Assembly: GCA_014058405.1 (NCBI GenBank)
Contig: CP047423.1
Span: forward strand, 3,952,501 to 4,016,500
Length of the DNA: 64,000 nucleotides
DNA from: Candidatus Nitrospira kreftii
Lineage (GTDB): Bacteria > Nitrospirota > Nitrospiria > Nitrospirales > Nitrospiraceae
Reading direction: 5' to 3'
Program-made: the position numbers and the translations under genes
Shown: positions 18,581 to 28,181 of the stretch, piece after piece
How positions within the stretch are numbered: the stretch's first letter is position 1
How the letters are laid out: each line of letters begins with the position of its first letter
Notes under the pieces: generated by a model
Database searches by the model: none
What the model was told of the DNA's origin: nothing
What the model saw: only the letters and a program-made list of their open reading frames with translations

Positions 18581-19357
18581 ATGGCAAAGATCATCGCTAT
18601 CGCGAATCAAAAAGGTGGTGTTGGAAAGACAACTACGGCTATCAATTTATCTGCCGCCATTGCACTTGATGGGAAATCCGTCCTACTCATTGATATGGAT
18701 CCTCAGGGGAATGCCACAAGTGGCTTGGGGATAGACCAGCAATCGGTAACGAACGGCACCTATACCTGTCTCGTGAATAATACTTCCGTCAAGGAAACTT
18801 CCATCGAAACATCAATTCAAGGACTTTCACTGCTGCCAGCCAATGCAGATCTTGCCGGGGCAGAAGTCGAACTCGTCAATATTGAAGGGCGTGAAGGGTA
18901 TTTGAGATCAATAATGGGCGATGTGAAGGAAGAGTATGATTATATTTTCCTCGATTGCCCACCCGCCCTAGGAATTCTTACGATCAACGCCCTCACCGCT
19001 GCAGATTCAGTGCTCATACCTGTCCAGTGTGAATACTACGCCATGGAAGGTCTTACCAGACTCATCGGCAGCATTGATCTTATCCGGCAATCATTTAATC
19101 CAAACCTACAAATTCAAGGAATCATCCTCACCATGTATGATTCACGAAACAGCTTGGCTCGACAGGTGACAGAACAAATACGATCCCATTTCGCTGAAAA
19201 AGTGTACCAAACACTCATTCCTCGCAATGTGGCTCTGGCAGAAGCGCCGAGTTATGGTCGCCCGGGGATCTTGTACAATGCAGCATCTTCCGGTTCGCAA
19301 TCTTACGTACTTTTCGCTAAGGAGTTTGTTGCCCATGGAGAAAAAAGCTCTCGGTAA
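18581..19357 (+). CDS. parA: Chromosome partitioning ATPase ParA (Soj)
   Basis: A 258-residue Walker ATPase that drives segregation of ParB-parS complexes. It begins MAKIIAIANQKGGVGKTTTA, the deviant Walker A motif (KGGVGKT), and continues with LLIDMDPQGNATSGLG and YIFLDCPPALGILTINAL. Length and motifs are standard for chromosomal ParA. The 3' end overlaps parB by 23 bp, so the two are translationally coupled. A parS site lies just upstream. Confidence 0.97.
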   Translation: MAKIIAIANQKGGVGKTTTAINLSAAIALDGKSVLLIDMDPQGNATSGLGIDQQSVTNGTYTCLVNNTSVKETSIETSIQGLSLLPANADLAGAEVELVNIEGREGYLRSIMGDVKEEYDYIFLDCPPALGILTINALTAADSVLIPVQCEYYAMEGLTRLIGSIDLIRQSFNPNLQIQGIILTMYDSRNSLARQVTEQIRSHFAEKVYQTLIPRNVALAEAPSYGRPGILYNAASSGSQSYVLFAKEFVAHGEKSSR

Positions 19358-20183
19358 GGGACTTGGCGCCCTTTTACCACCACCCAGGGTCAGCCCGCCT
19401 GCAGAGATAGCCGATGTTCAACGGATCCGCTTAGAGGCCATTGTGCCCAATCGCTACCAGCCTAGGCATGTATTTCCGGAGGATGAACTTGCTGAGCTCG
19501 CTGCCTCTATCAAGGAAAGTGGAGTCCTCCAGCCTATCATCGTTAGACGAAAAGGGGACGGCACCTACGAACTCATTGCGGGAGAACGGCGATGGCGGGC
19601 TTCCAAACAAGCTGGCCTGGACACCATCCCGGTTGTTATTAAAAATTGCACGGACCAAGAGTCGCTATTGCTGGCTCTGGTTGAGAATCTTCAACGGGAA
19701 GACTTAAATCCCATGGAAACGGCGAGGGCCTATTCCCGCATGATAAATGAGTTTGGCTTGACCCAAGACGCGATTGCAGTGAAGGTCGGCCGTGATCGAT
19801 CGTCGGTCGCAAACTTTGTTCGTCTCAACCAACTGCATCCGGAAATCCAGCAGTTGGTTGAAACGGGAAGCCTGTCTACTGGTCACGCAAAAGCGATTCT
19901 GGGGCTATCCTCTCCAGAAGACCAGTTGCGGGTGGGTAAGGTGGCCGCCTCCACCGCCCTTTCAGTCCGAGAAACAGAAAAACTTGTCGATCGTTCCCTC
20001 GAAGGGAAAAAGCACCACGCAAAGCCTGGACGGAACTCCTTATGGGCCGATCTGGAAGCACGATTACAGAAGCGGCTGGGAACTAAAGTAACCATTCAGC
20101 CACAGAAACAGGGAGGAAAGCTGGTCATCCACTATTTTTCGAAGGAAGAGCTTGACGGCGTTGTCGAAATACTGCTCGGTTAG
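19335..20183 (+). CDS. parB: Chromosome partitioning protein ParB (Spo0J)
   Basis: A 282-residue CTPase that binds parS and forms the partition complex. It starts MEKKALGKGLGALLPP, the typical ParB N-terminus, followed by the ParB/Srx domain with NRYQPRHVFPEDELAELAAS, the CTP-binding GERRWRASKQAG, and the helix-turn-helix segment LTQDAIAVKVGRDRSSVANF. The C-terminal dimerisation domain is present. An in-frame start at 19227 would lie far inside parA, so I take the ATG at 19335 (23 bp overlap with parA). Confidence 0.97.
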   Translation: MEKKALGKGLGALLPPPRVSPPAEIADVQRIRLEAIVPNRYQPRHVFPEDELAELAASIKESGVLQPIIVRRKGDGTYELIAGERRWRASKQAGLDTIPVVIKNCTDQESLLLALVENLQREDLNPMETARAYSRMINEFGLTQDAIAVKVGRDRSSVANFVRLNQLHPEIQQLVETGSLSTGHAKAILGLSSPEDQLRVGKVAASTALSVRETEKLVDRSLEGKKHHAKPGRNSLWADLEARLQKRLGTKVTIQPQKQGGKLVIHYFSKEELDGVVEILLG

Positions 20184-20356
20184 CCTTTCAGAACAGCCCT
20201 CAAGCTGGCCAGCTACCTAAAAATCCGCCTCTCTTGGCGCTTTGGCACAAATTCAACGCTAAATATCTCATCGAGACCAACCGATACGATACCTAACGGC
20301 AATGAACTCATTGCTCGGCTGGGGAACGGCATTCCACCCTGAGAGGAGGCAATCGT

Positions 20357-20848
20357 ATGTGGAAGGAAAAGCAGGATGGCAGACGCTCTGATGAGGTTGA
20401 CCTTGATGGTCCCGGAGGAAGTTTCGAATCCACAAGGTCCGACCCTGGACAAGACATCAGTGCATTTGTCGGAAAGGGTGTCGTCTTCAAAGGGACGATC
20501 ACCTATCACGGAACGGTCCGAATTGATGGAACACTCGATGGCGAAATCCACACCGAAGGTGTCTTGTTGGTCGGTGAGGAGGCGGTGATCACCGCAAAAG
20601 TAACGGCCGGAACAATTGTCTGCAAGGGTAAGATCACCGGTGATATCCATGCCAAAGATAAAATGAAGTTGCGCGCTCCTGCTATGATTAACGGGGGCGT
20701 CACCACCCCAATGCTCTCCATGGAAGACGGAGTGTTCTTTAACGGTACCTTGGAGATGGAACAACCGGTACATTCTGTCCAAAGGGAAACTGTGCTGCAT
20801 CCGGTCGGACCAACCGGCGACACACCACTCAGGAAAGTGAGCGCGTAG
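20357..20848 (+). CDS. Bactofilin (polymer-forming cytoskeletal protein)
   Basis: A 163-residue protein whose core (about residues 35-130) is a regular beta-helix of short repeats: GTITYHGTVRIDGTLDGEIH, then GVLLVGEEAVITAKVTAGTI. This is the DUF583/bactofilin fold, which polymerises without nucleotide into filaments in the cytoplasm and often scaffolds cell wall enzymes or chromosome-partition proteins. N- and C-terminal tails are disordered, as in other bactofilins. GAGGAGGC precedes the ATG. A second bactofilin follows 112 bp downstream, and parAB lies upstream. Confidence 0.9.
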   Translation: MWKEKQDGRRSDEVDLDGPGGSFESTRSDPGQDISAFVGKGVVFKGTITYHGTVRIDGTLDGEIHTEGVLLVGEEAVITAKVTAGTIVCKGKITGDIHAKDKMKLRAPAMINGGVTTPMLSMEDGVFFNGTLEMEQPVHSVQRETVLHPVGPTGDTPLRKVSA

Positions 20849-20960
20849 ACATGTGATATCCTTCACCTGTACCAAATTAGCGGGATGCCACTCGTCCCAC
20901 ACCTGGTACATGTAAGGACACCGCCTCGTCGGTTTTGGTAACAAGGAGCTGGGAAAGCTG

Positions 20961-21407
20961 ATGTGGGCCTTAGGCGACAAGCAAGCTCAGGACGCAGGTG
21001 ACAGCGAAAGTTTCACGTTTCTCGCAAAAGGGGTGGATTTTAAGGGAATCGTCAGCTTTGATGGAACGATCCGCATCGATGGTCGCGTGGAGGGGGAAGT
21101 CCATACTACAGGAACGCTGATCGTCGGAGAACAAGCAACGGTGAAAGGTATTATCTCAGCCGGGATATTGATGACCAGTGGCAAGATCAATGGAACGGTA
21201 ACCGCCACGGCCAAAATCCAGATTCAAAAACATGGTGTCCTGATCGGCGATATTCGAACCCCTGGCATTTCTATAGAAGACGGGGCCCATTTTCACGGAA
21301 TGTGTGATATGGGGGCCCATAAATGGGTCGAGGAGCAACCGGCGTCGCCGAAGTATGCTCAAGATTTTACCGGACATCGGAGCAAGATGCGGACTTCAGA
21401 CCTCTAG
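20961..21407 (+). CDS. Bactofilin, second copy
   Basis: A 148-residue bactofilin paralogous to the preceding gene: GIVSFDGTIRIDGRVEGEVH, GTLIVGEQATVKGIISAGIL and ASGKINGTVTATAKIQIQKH-like beta-helix turns. It shares the FLAKGVDFKG and VFKG entry motifs with the first copy but has a shorter N-terminus and a different C-terminal tail. The two could co-polymerise. An AAGGAGCTGG site lies before the ATG. Confidence 0.9.
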   Translation: MWALGDKQAQDAGDSESFTFLAKGVDFKGIVSFDGTIRIDGRVEGEVHTTGTLIVGEQATVKGIISAGILMTSGKINGTVTATAKIQIQKHGVLIGDIRTPGISIEDGAHFHGMCDMGAHKWVEEQPASPKYAQDFTGHRSKMRTSDL

Positions 21408-21443
21408 CTCTTCACCCACTCCTCCCGCTACAATGTCATCCAT

Positions 21444-22526
21444 ATGACTCGTCCCTCCGTTCTTCTTGGAATGAGCGGCGGAGTTGATAGCTCCGTCGCA
21501 GCGGCATTGCTCGTTCGCCAAGGCTACGATGTCCATGGCCTCACCCTCCAGGTGTGGGAACACGAAGACGAATCAGTGCCTACCTCGAAAAAATGGCAAG
21601 AACGGGGTTGCTGTAAGGTAGGGCTCGCCAAACACGTTGCCAAGCTTCTCAATATTCCCCACGATGTTCTTGATACTCGTGAGAGTTTTCGGACAGGCGT
21701 GATTGATGATTTTCTCCATGGCTATACGAATGGCACAACGCCCAATCCCTGTGTGCGATGTAATGAACGAGTGAAGATTCGAACTCTGATTGACACTGCG
21801 ACTGCACGAGGCTTTGACTACGTGGCCACGGGTCATTACGCTCGTATCCAGAGAAATGAGCCATCACCCGTCCTTTCTCGAGCTGCTGATCACCGAAAAG
21901 ATCAAACCTACTTTCTCTATAGACTGCATCCTCAATGGCTACAGAAACTCCTTTTCCCAGTAGGTGAACTTCAAAAATCTGCAGTATGGGAAGAGGCAGA
22001 GGCCCTGGGTCTTCCGGCTGACGAGATCAAAGAGAGCCAAGAAATCTGCTTTGTGACTCAAGGAGATTATCGGACATTTATCGGAAATGAGCTTCCCACA
22101 GCCAAAAAGCCAGGTCTCTTTATCGACGAAGCCGGTCTCCCCCTGGGCCAACACGACGGGATCGCCTTCTACACACCCGGTCAGCGCCGAGGACTCGGCA
22201 TCGCCACCGGCCAACGCCTCTACGTTCAGCAGGTGAACCCGTCAACCAATACCGTCCTTCTTGGCCCAGAAGAGTCGCTCCTCAAGAACGAGTGCACCGT
22301 CTCTGACCTTAACCTTTTCGATCTCCGACTCGCTCAATATCAAACGGAGATTCAGGTCAAGCTTCGCTATGCTACACCCGCTACACCAGCATCACTCTCA
22401 CCCGTAGGCTCTTCCATTCTCCAGATTCGATTCCATCAGCCACAACGAGCCATCAGCCCAGGGCAATCTGTCGTCTTCTACGACGGCGATATCGTCCTCG
22501 GGGGCGGTATCATTCAACCCCTCTAA
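21444..22526 (+). CDS. mnmA: tRNA-specific 2-thiouridylase MnmA
   Basis: Introduces the 2-thio group at wobble uridine 34, on the same nucleoside that MnmE/MnmG modify. The 360-residue protein opens with the PP-loop VLLGMSGGVDSSVAAALLVR, has the catalytic cysteine pair context NPCVRCNERVK (first Cys) and ESQEICFV (second Cys), GHYARI, and DQTYFLYRL. All hallmarks are intact. It stands alone at the end of this housekeeping block. Confidence 0.96.
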   Translation: MTRPSVLLGMSGGVDSSVAAALLVRQGYDVHGLTLQVWEHEDESVPTSKKWQERGCCKVGLAKHVAKLLNIPHDVLDTRESFRTGVIDDFLHGYTNGTTPNPCVRCNERVKIRTLIDTATARGFDYVATGHYARIQRNEPSPVLSRAADHRKDQTYFLYRLHPQWLQKLLFPVGELQKSAVWEEAEALGLPADEIKESQEICFVTQGDYRTFIGNELPTAKKPGLFIDEAGLPLGQHDGIAFYTPGQRRGLGIATGQRLYVQQVNPSTNTVLLGPEESLLKNECTVSDLNLFDLRLAQYQTEIQVKLRYATPATPASLSPVGSSILQIRFHQPQRAISPGQSVVFYDGDIVLGGGIIQPL

Positions 22527-22675
22527 CACCTCATTTTCCTCCCTCTTTATCTTGACTTGGGGCAGAATCTTCTATAGCCTTCCCTCTCATCGAAAGGATG
22601 GGGGGATTATTCTGCTCCAGACTGGCTTCTTATCCCTAGAGGCCGCTATTAATCGTTAGATTTGAGGCAGTACTC

Positions 22676-22942
22676 ATGTTCGGTTCATTTGGGTGGATGG
22701 AATTGCTGCTGATCCTGATCATTGTTCTGATCATTTTCGGCGCGGGTAAACTTCCCCAACTAGGAGAAGGCCTCGGCAAAGCCATTAAAGGATTTAAAAA
22801 GTCGGTCCATGAGGCCGATGCGATCGATGTCACGCCAACAGACCAAGCTCAACAAGCTCAATCCCAGGCCACGACCCAATCAGACCCCACACAATCGCCC
22901 ACTCAACAAGCAACGCAACCAGGCCAGATGAAACAAGGCTAG
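22676..22942 (+). CDS. tatA: Twin-arginine translocase subunit TatA
   Basis: An 88-residue protein with one N-terminal membrane helix ([20 protein letters not shown]) followed by the amphipathic helix [20 protein letters not shown] and a Gln/Thr-rich disordered tail. The FGAGKLP hinge is the TatA signature. It forms the protein-conducting part of the Tat pathway. A second Tat gene follows; no tatC is in the window. Confidence 0.92.
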   Translation: MFGSFGWMELLLILIIVLIIFGAGKLPQLGEGLGKAIKGFKKSVHEADAIDVTPTDQAQQAQSQATTQSDPTQSPTQQATQPGQMKQG

Positions 22943-23011
22943 AAGCATAGCGTGTGGCGTGACGACCAGAAAGCAGCAAATCTCAACATCATCACTCAAC
23001 CTCTGTGAATC

Positions 23012-23311
23012 ATGTTCGGATTGGGCGCAAGCGAGATCTTAATCATCTTAGTGATCGCCTTTCTCTTGTTCGGCCCTAAACAGCTTCCGGAAGTGGGAAG
23101 ACAGGTCGGGAAAGCCATTAAAGGATTCAAAGATACCGCTGAGGATCTTCGGAAATCGGTAGAGCCCGAGCTCAATCTTATTCAGCAGGAAGTCAAGATG
23201 GTGGAACAGGACTTTCAGGCTTCCATGAAAGAAGCAGAAGAAGAAATCACCGCCGCAGGTCGACCACCAGAGGAAGGTAACGAGTCAGCCAATAAGTCGG
23301 GCCCCGCCTGA
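23012..23311 (+). CDS. TatA/TatB-family translocase subunit
   Basis: A 99-residue paralogue of the preceding gene: ASEILIILVIAFLLFGPKQL, then [20 protein letters not shown]. The FGPK-LP hinge and the longer, acidic helical tail (LNLIQQEVKMVEQDFQASMK) point toward TatB, which forms the substrate receptor with TatC, but the TatA/TatB distinction is uncertain from sequence alone. Confidence 0.82.
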   Translation: MFGLGASEILIILVIAFLLFGPKQLPEVGRQVGKAIKGFKDTAEDLRKSVEPELNLIQQEVKMVEQDFQASMKEAEEEITAAGRPPEEGNESANKSGPA

Positions 23312-23577
23312 CAAGGAGCGCTAACAAACTATGTCGGCTGTTCATGAAACGGATACCGGCTATATACCTGCTACAGTCAATTCTGCCTAGCAAGGATCTT
23401 CCCCGGCGACAATCGTATAGCCCAAACCCATTGCCCACTCCCTGAGCGGGCTCTACCCTCGATTGGAGCTGAGACACGGCCTAGCTTTTGAGCTTGTTAC
23501 CTGTCCATGGGAATAGTTCGGATCACTGTCATTTTCACCACAGTGTTAGAACCGTAACCATTATGGGAGCACACATC

Positions 23578-25218
23578 ATGTCGCGCAGTTGGACCAAGAT
23601 ATTGAACGGGCTCTTATCCGCTGGGTGCCTCCTGACATACACTGCAACAGCCAATGCAGCATTTCAGTTACCTGAAGGCGAAAAGATTACCAATCCAATC
23701 GTCATCGGTCGCGGCATTCCCCAAAAAGAAGCCTACGAGTTGTTTGACCCGAAGATCGGACGGAATTTTGACATCCGAAATCTCTGGATTCGCGCCGACC
23801 TGCGTGTGCGCCCCGAGTACCGAAATAACGTGTGTTTTGGCGGTGGCATTGGAGGCGCCGGAGAGTGTAATGCTCCCCTTGCGAGCCCCAATAGCCTGAC
23901 CGGCAAAGCCAACGATCAATTCATTCAGCAGCTAACCAGGTTTGGCATCGGGTATGACCTGTCTCCGGATGTCAATTTCTATCTCGAACTCATCGATTCA
24001 CGCACCTGGGGAGGTAACCAAGACCCTATCATGCAAACTTGCGGCCCCGCTCTCAGTAGTGGCCGATCGACTTGCTCTCTTGGAATCCGCGCCGGTTACA
24101 TGCTCATTCGTAACTTTGCCGGGGTTAAAGGCCTTGGCCTTAAAGCAGGCCGTCAATATCTCGTCTTCGGAGACCAAAGCTTGCTCGGACACTTCGATTG
24201 GGCCAATACCGGCTTCTCGTTCGACGGAATCAGGACGGACTACAGTACTGAATTCATGGACTCTTCTTTCGGCTGGTTCAGACTCGCCGAGACAGATCTT
24301 CCACAAGGCGCGCCACTCGGGAGCGGAGGGCCGAATCTTTCCCAATCAGGCCAGTCAAAAAATGCAAATGGGGATGTCGATATGCTGGTTTTCTATAACC
24401 AAATCAAGACAGTTCCCTGGGCGTTGATCGAACCCTTCTATATCTATTACAAGAACAATCTAGGGGCAGCAGGCAATAATGTCCAAGGTCTCGGCACGCC
24501 CAAGCATGGCAACCAAACCCGCCACACGATTGGGAATCGTATCGCTGTCAAAAAGGGAGGTTTCGACTTCTCCAACGAGGTCGTCTACCAGTTCGGGCAG
24601 ATGGGAGACACAGCTGCCAGCGCCAGCAGCTTGTGCGGTAACCCCGGAGGCGAGGGGAAATGTCTTCACATCAATGCCTGGGCAACCAGAAACTGGATTG
24701 GCTACACCGCGTTCAACCTACCGGGAAAACCTCGCCTAGCCTTCAATTTCGACTATGCCTCGGGAGATGGCCGTGCGAATTGCACACTAAATGCTGCCTA
24801 CGGTACGTGTAAGACCGCCAACACCTTTGAGAACCTCTTCCCGACAAATCACATTCACATGGGGTACATGGATGTCATGGCGTGGAAGAACATGATGAGT
24901 TTCTCAGGCAATTTTCAAGCGCGTCCGACCCCCAATGATCACATCGAAGTATGGTACTCGAATTTGCACCTGGCGAATGCAAAAGATAATTGGTATCGCG
25001 CCAGCCAAGGAGTCTATGTCTTCTCACGACCGGACAACACCGTAACCCATGTTGGTGACGAAATCAGTGCCGTGTGGACTCATTTTTTCATGAACGGCAT
25101 GGTTGCCTTTCAGACCGGTTATGGACATCTGTTTCCTGGTCCGTATATTTCCCACAACTTAGGCCGCCGAGCCGTCGGTCAAGACTGGGCCTACGCCCAA
25201 CTTTGGATCAACTTCTAG
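23578..25218 (+). CDS. Outer membrane beta-barrel protein (alginate-export/porin-like)
   Basis: A 546-residue exported protein. The signal peptide MSRSWTKILNGLLSAGCLLT-YTATANA is followed by a mature chain rich in alternating aromatic and polar residues (FDIRNLWIRADLRVRPEYRN; WIGYTAFNLPGKPRLAFNFD; VGQDWAYAQLWINF). The C-terminal residue is Phe, the usual outer membrane barrel end. It resembles the alginate-export/OprD-like porins common in Nitrospira. GGAG lies 10 bp before the ATG at 23578; upstream in-frame starts would put extra residues before the signal peptide. Substrate unknown. Confidence 0.82.
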   Translation: MSRSWTKILNGLLSAGCLLTYTATANAAFQLPEGEKITNPIVIGRGIPQKEAYELFDPKIGRNFDIRNLWIRADLRVRPEYRNNVCFGGGIGGAGECNAPLASPNSLTGKANDQFIQQLTRFGIGYDLSPDVNFYLELIDSRTWGGNQDPIMQTCGPALSSGRSTCSLGIRAGYMLIRNFAGVKGLGLKAGRQYLVFGDQSLLGHFDWANTGFSFDGIRTDYSTEFMDSSFGWFRLAETDLPQGAPLGSGGPNLSQSGQSKNANGDVDMLVFYNQIKTVPWALIEPFYIYYKNNLGAAGNNVQGLGTPKHGNQTRHTIGNRIAVKKGGFDFSNEVVYQFGQMGDTAASASSLCGNPGGEGKCLHINAWATRNWIGYTAFNLPGKPRLAFNFDYASGDGRANCTLNAAYGTCKTANTFENLFPTNHIHMGYMDVMAWKNMMSFSGNFQARPTPNDHIEVWYSNLHLANAKDNWYRASQGVYVFSRPDNTVTHVGDEISAVWTHFFMNGMVAFQTGYGHLFPGPYISHNLGRRAVGQDWAYAQLWINF

Positions 25219-25275
25219 GCGTCCTGTTACCACGCCATAGATTTCCGCTCGGAGCCCGCTCACGACCGGTTCACG

Positions 25276-25896
25276 TCAACACAAGATTGCCCCCGCATTG
25301 GTAAGTCGTCCCTGCAATTCACTGTACGTCTGCGTAACTGGAAACTGTGGAAATTCTTTCGGTAAATGCTCCGGCGGGCGAAAGAAAAAACCGGCATCGG
25401 CTTCGCCTAACATTGCCGTATCGTTGTACGAATCACCAGCTGCCATGGTCAGGAAGTTCAGCGATTTGAAAGCAGCCACTGCATGCTTCTTTGGGTCCTT
25501 CATTCTCATGTGATAGGCGAGGATCCGTCCACTCCCATCAATTTCAAGCTGATTACAAAAGAGGGTAGGAAAACCCAGTTGTCGCATGAGCGGCTCCGCA
25601 AACTGATAGAACGTATCAGATAAAATGACGACCTGATACCGATCCCGTAACCACGCGACGAATTCCATCGCGCCGTCCAGTGGACCCATCTGAGCAATCA
25701 CACCTTGAATGTCGTGAATTTTTAACTGGTGTTGATCCAGAATCTTCAACCGCCGTTCCATAAGTTTATGGTAGTCCGGCATCTCACGTGTCGTGATCTT
25801 CAAGTCCTCGATCCCGGTCTTTAACGCGACATTAATCCAGATCTCGGGCACCAGCACCCCTTCCAGATCCAAACACACCAGCACCGGCTTACGCAT
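25276..25896 (-). CDS. thrH: ThrH-type phosphoserine phosphatase / homoserine phosphotransferase
   Basis: HAD-superfamily enzyme of 206 residues. It has VCLDLEGVLVPEIWINVALK (the ThrH nucleophile motif, with DxE rather than DxD), VVILSDTFYQFAEPLMRQLG and AAGDSYNDTAMLGEADAGFF, closely following Pseudomonas ThrH. That enzyme releases phosphate from phosphoserine and can transfer it to homoserine. A GTG six codons upstream is in frame, but GAAGGAG covers it and serves the ATG at 25896. It converges with the porin gene. Confidence 0.92.
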   Translation of the reverse strand: MRKPVLVCLDLEGVLVPEIWINVALKTGIEDLKITTREMPDYHKLMERRLKILDQHQLKIHDIQGVIAQMGPLDGAMEFVAWLRDRYQVVILSDTFYQFAEPLMRQLGFPTLFCNQLEIDGSGRILAYHMRMKDPKKHAVAAFKSLNFLTMAAGDSYNDTAMLGEADAGFFFRPPEHLPKEFPQFPVTQTYSELQGRLTNAGAILC

Positions 25897-25942
25897 CTCG
25901 GCTCTCCTTCTCACGGCCTAAGGCTTAAACTACTATCACCAC

Positions 25943-26731
25943 TTACTTGGCAGAATCTTTGACACTTTTCGCAAAAGACTGGCCCAAAAAACGCCATGTT
26001 TTGTCCAACGCCTGATCGAACAATTCATCACCTTTCCACGTGCGTCGACTTTCTGCATCGTATCGGTCCGCCCATTCCAACGCCAATGGGAGTGGGATCA
26101 ACATGGCAGGAGCGTTCGCTAGTTCCTGCCACACCAGGCCCAACACCGTACTCACCTGTATCGGCACAGAAACTGGCTCAATCGGTGTCTTGGTTAGGTC
26201 CTCGCAGTGCGTAGGCGGGGATGTTACGAGGAGCTCCCGGCACGCAGCGGGTCGATCGTCATAGATACTACAGATCTCGTCTTCGAGAAATGGACATGGG
26301 AGACGTAATGCATAGTACATCCGATTCATACCATCCAGAGCCACATCGTCCGTCGTCAGAGGGGTCTCGCACAGAGCAGAAAGTTGTTGCCAAAGACCGT
26401 GTGAAAGCAGACGAACCTTTGCTTCAGAAAAACGACGCGCGATACGCTCTTGTTCCTCAGCTGGACGAGAGCGAACCCAATCTCGCAACGCAAAGGCCTC
26501 CGGGGCCGACAGGGGAACCAGCATTCGGCAGCATGCTGCACAGCCTTTATGACAGGAGGGGGCTTTGCCGGATTCGGTCGACCGAGCCACCTCGAGCGTT
26601 TGCGCTTCCTCCCCCAAACGTCGCATCAGGGGTACGATGGCGCTGACCGGCACAAAGCCCGTGGGGACGTCGACGGCGCTCGTGACTTGGCCGGCCGGCG
26701 TGGTCAAAGCGATTTCAAACCGTTGCTGCAA
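25943..26731 (-). CDS. YkgJ-family cysteine cluster protein
   Basis: A 262-residue protein with the zinc/iron-chelating signature C-x3-C-x2-CC (APSCHKGCAACCRMLVPLSA) and the downstream CPFLEDEICSIYDDRPAACR, as in UPF0153/YkgJ proteins. The eight-cysteine cluster is thought to bind metal; no enzymatic role is established. A long C-terminal helical part (EPVSVPIQVSTVLGLVWQEL) follows. It lies 46 bp upstream of thrH and is probably co-transcribed. A second, shorter family member is at 35517. Confidence 0.85.
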   Translation of the reverse strand: MQQRFEIALTTPAGQVTSAVDVPTGFVPVSAIVPLMRRLGEEAQTLEVARSTESGKAPSCHKGCAACCRMLVPLSAPEAFALRDWVRSRPAEEQERIARRFSEAKVRLLSHGLWQQLSALCETPLTTDDVALDGMNRMYYALRLPCPFLEDEICSIYDDRPAACRELLVTSPPTHCEDLTKTPIEPVSVPIQVSTVLGLVWQELANAPAMLIPLPLALEWADRYDAESRRTWKGDELFDQALDKTWRFLGQSFAKSVKDSAK

Positions 26732-27253
26732 TGGATGACTCCTCTGATCTCGGAATAACCTTGGGTAGTGGGGTAGTCAATTCATCGTGACCTGAACGTA
26801 ATATGCAGGTGTAGAATCAATCAAGATCTACCCTCTCGACACACGGTACTTTGGGCTACCCTATTCCTTCAACTTTCGATATTGTGTGATTGCATGCGAT
26901 CCGGAAGACCGCCCCACTTGCTCCTGCTCATTCATACCCCCAAACGGCCTCACACCTAAGGCCATCTTCGGCATTGTAGGACTCAGAAAAAGGTGTAGAG
27001 TATAACGTGCGCGGGTACATCGCCACTGCCTGTTTTCACGTATAGCCCATGCAAGGCGCAACTTGATAGCCTGGCAGCGCAATGTACCCCCGCTCAATCC
27101 TCATCCTCACCCTAATGGACACCACAGAACGTACCGACACAGCCCATTGGTATTCCGGAACTGAAACCCACACGTCCTGAACCTTAGCGCCTGCAGCACG
27201 CTTCTACACACACCCAGCCTTGCTCCCTTCTTAAAGAAACCGGATAATGGCAC
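26732..27253. other. Intergenic region without recognised genes
   Basis: A 522 bp gap between divergent genes. A 78-codon frame on the minus strand (26861-27097) has no ribosome binding site and no protein-like composition. I see no RNA gene, repeat or clear promoter in it. Confidence 0.5.
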
Positions 27254-27640
27254 ATGGAGCCACGAATCGTCTTCTCTGGCCACATCATCGGCCTCTTGAA
27301 AGAGTACATGCAGGATCTGGTCGATCAGGCCTCTCAAGAGGCACGCTCACAAGCGCAGTTTGGTTTCTCTGTACCACCATACCGTCCTGACCAGGCCATT
27401 TCAGATCTCCTGGCCCTCTTGGATGATCGCATCGAGTCCGAAGGAGTTCAAGTTGGTATGCCCGAAGGGTTTCTCCACGACATGTGGAGTCTCTGTGATG
27501 AGGCACTTCCTCATGTATCAGACAGAGTCTGGCTGGAGGGAAACCTCGAGAATCAAGACATCGGTAAGGCACGAACACGGGAGCTGACCTATCGGGTCCT
27601 GATCGAATTCATCGAGTCACGTTCATGGGAAGGTAATTAG
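27254..27640 (+). CDS. Conserved hypothetical protein
   Basis: A 128-residue acidic protein, MEPRIVFSGHIIGLLKEYMQ DLVDQASQ-, predicted to be mostly helical and soluble. I do not recognise a family. The frame has normal codon use, starts shortly before an EVE-domain gene in the same direction and ends 58 bp before it, so the two may be co-transcribed. No clear Shine-Dalgarno precedes the ATG. Confidence 0.6.
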   Translation: MEPRIVFSGHIIGLLKEYMQDLVDQASQEARSQAQFGFSVPPYRPDQAISDLLALLDDRIESEGVQVGMPEGFLHDMWSLCDEALPHVSDRVWLEGNLENQDIGKARTRELTYRVLIEFIESRSWEGN

Positions 27641-27698
27641 TGTTTTCCCCTGCTCGTCGATGGTCTTCTCTCACAGCATTCACCAAGGAGAAACAGGA

Positions 27699-28169
27699 AT
27701 GGTGCCCAAGAACTTTTGGTTGATGAAGTCAGAACCTTCCACGTTCTCACTCGACAATTTGCGGCGATCACCCAACCAAACCACCTCGTGGGAGGGGGTG
27801 CGAAACTATCAGGCACGCAATTTCATGCGAGCGATGGCGGTCGGTGATCACGTCTTCTTCTATCACAGCAATGCCGAACCGCCGGCGGTCGTGGGCATCG
27901 CGAAGGTCGTCAAGACCGCCTACCCGGATTCCACGCAATTCGACAAGAGAGACAAGCACTACGACCCAGACAGCACCCCGTCGCAGCCTCGATGGGACAT
28001 GGTCGACATCAAGTATGTGAAGGCCTTTCGTAGGCCTCTGACGCTGGATGAACTACGGAAGGAGATCAAACTGAGGGGGATGGTCTTGCTACAGAAAGGC
28101 TCTCGGCTTTCCGTTCAGCCTGTGACTCCCCTGGAGTGGAAACACATCATCACCTTGGCAAAAAAGTGA
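27699..28169 (+). CDS. EVE domain-containing protein
   Basis: A 156-residue protein starting MVPKNFWLMKSEPSTFSLDN. WLMKSEP, WEGVRNYQARNFMR, GDHVFFYHSNAEPPAVVGIA and DPRWDMVDIKYV-type motifs define the EVE/thymocyte nuclear protein 1 family, PUA-like domains that bind modified bases in DNA or RNA. CAAGGAGAAACAGGA precedes the chosen ATG; earlier in-frame starts lack one. Function in bacteria is unsettled, often linked to modified-DNA recognition. Confidence 0.92.
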   Translation: MVPKNFWLMKSEPSTFSLDNLRRSPNQTTSWEGVRNYQARNFMRAMAVGDHVFFYHSNAEPPAVVGIAKVVKTAYPDSTQFDKRDKHYDPDSTPSQPRWDMVDIKYVKAFRRPLTLDELRKEIKLRGMVLLQKGSRLSVQPVTPLEWKHIITLAKK

Positions 28170-28181
28170 ATGTTACACGCC

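Noticed and set aside
26861-27097. 78-codon frame on the minus strand
   Set aside because: No ribosome binding site, no motif, unusual composition; kept as intergenic.
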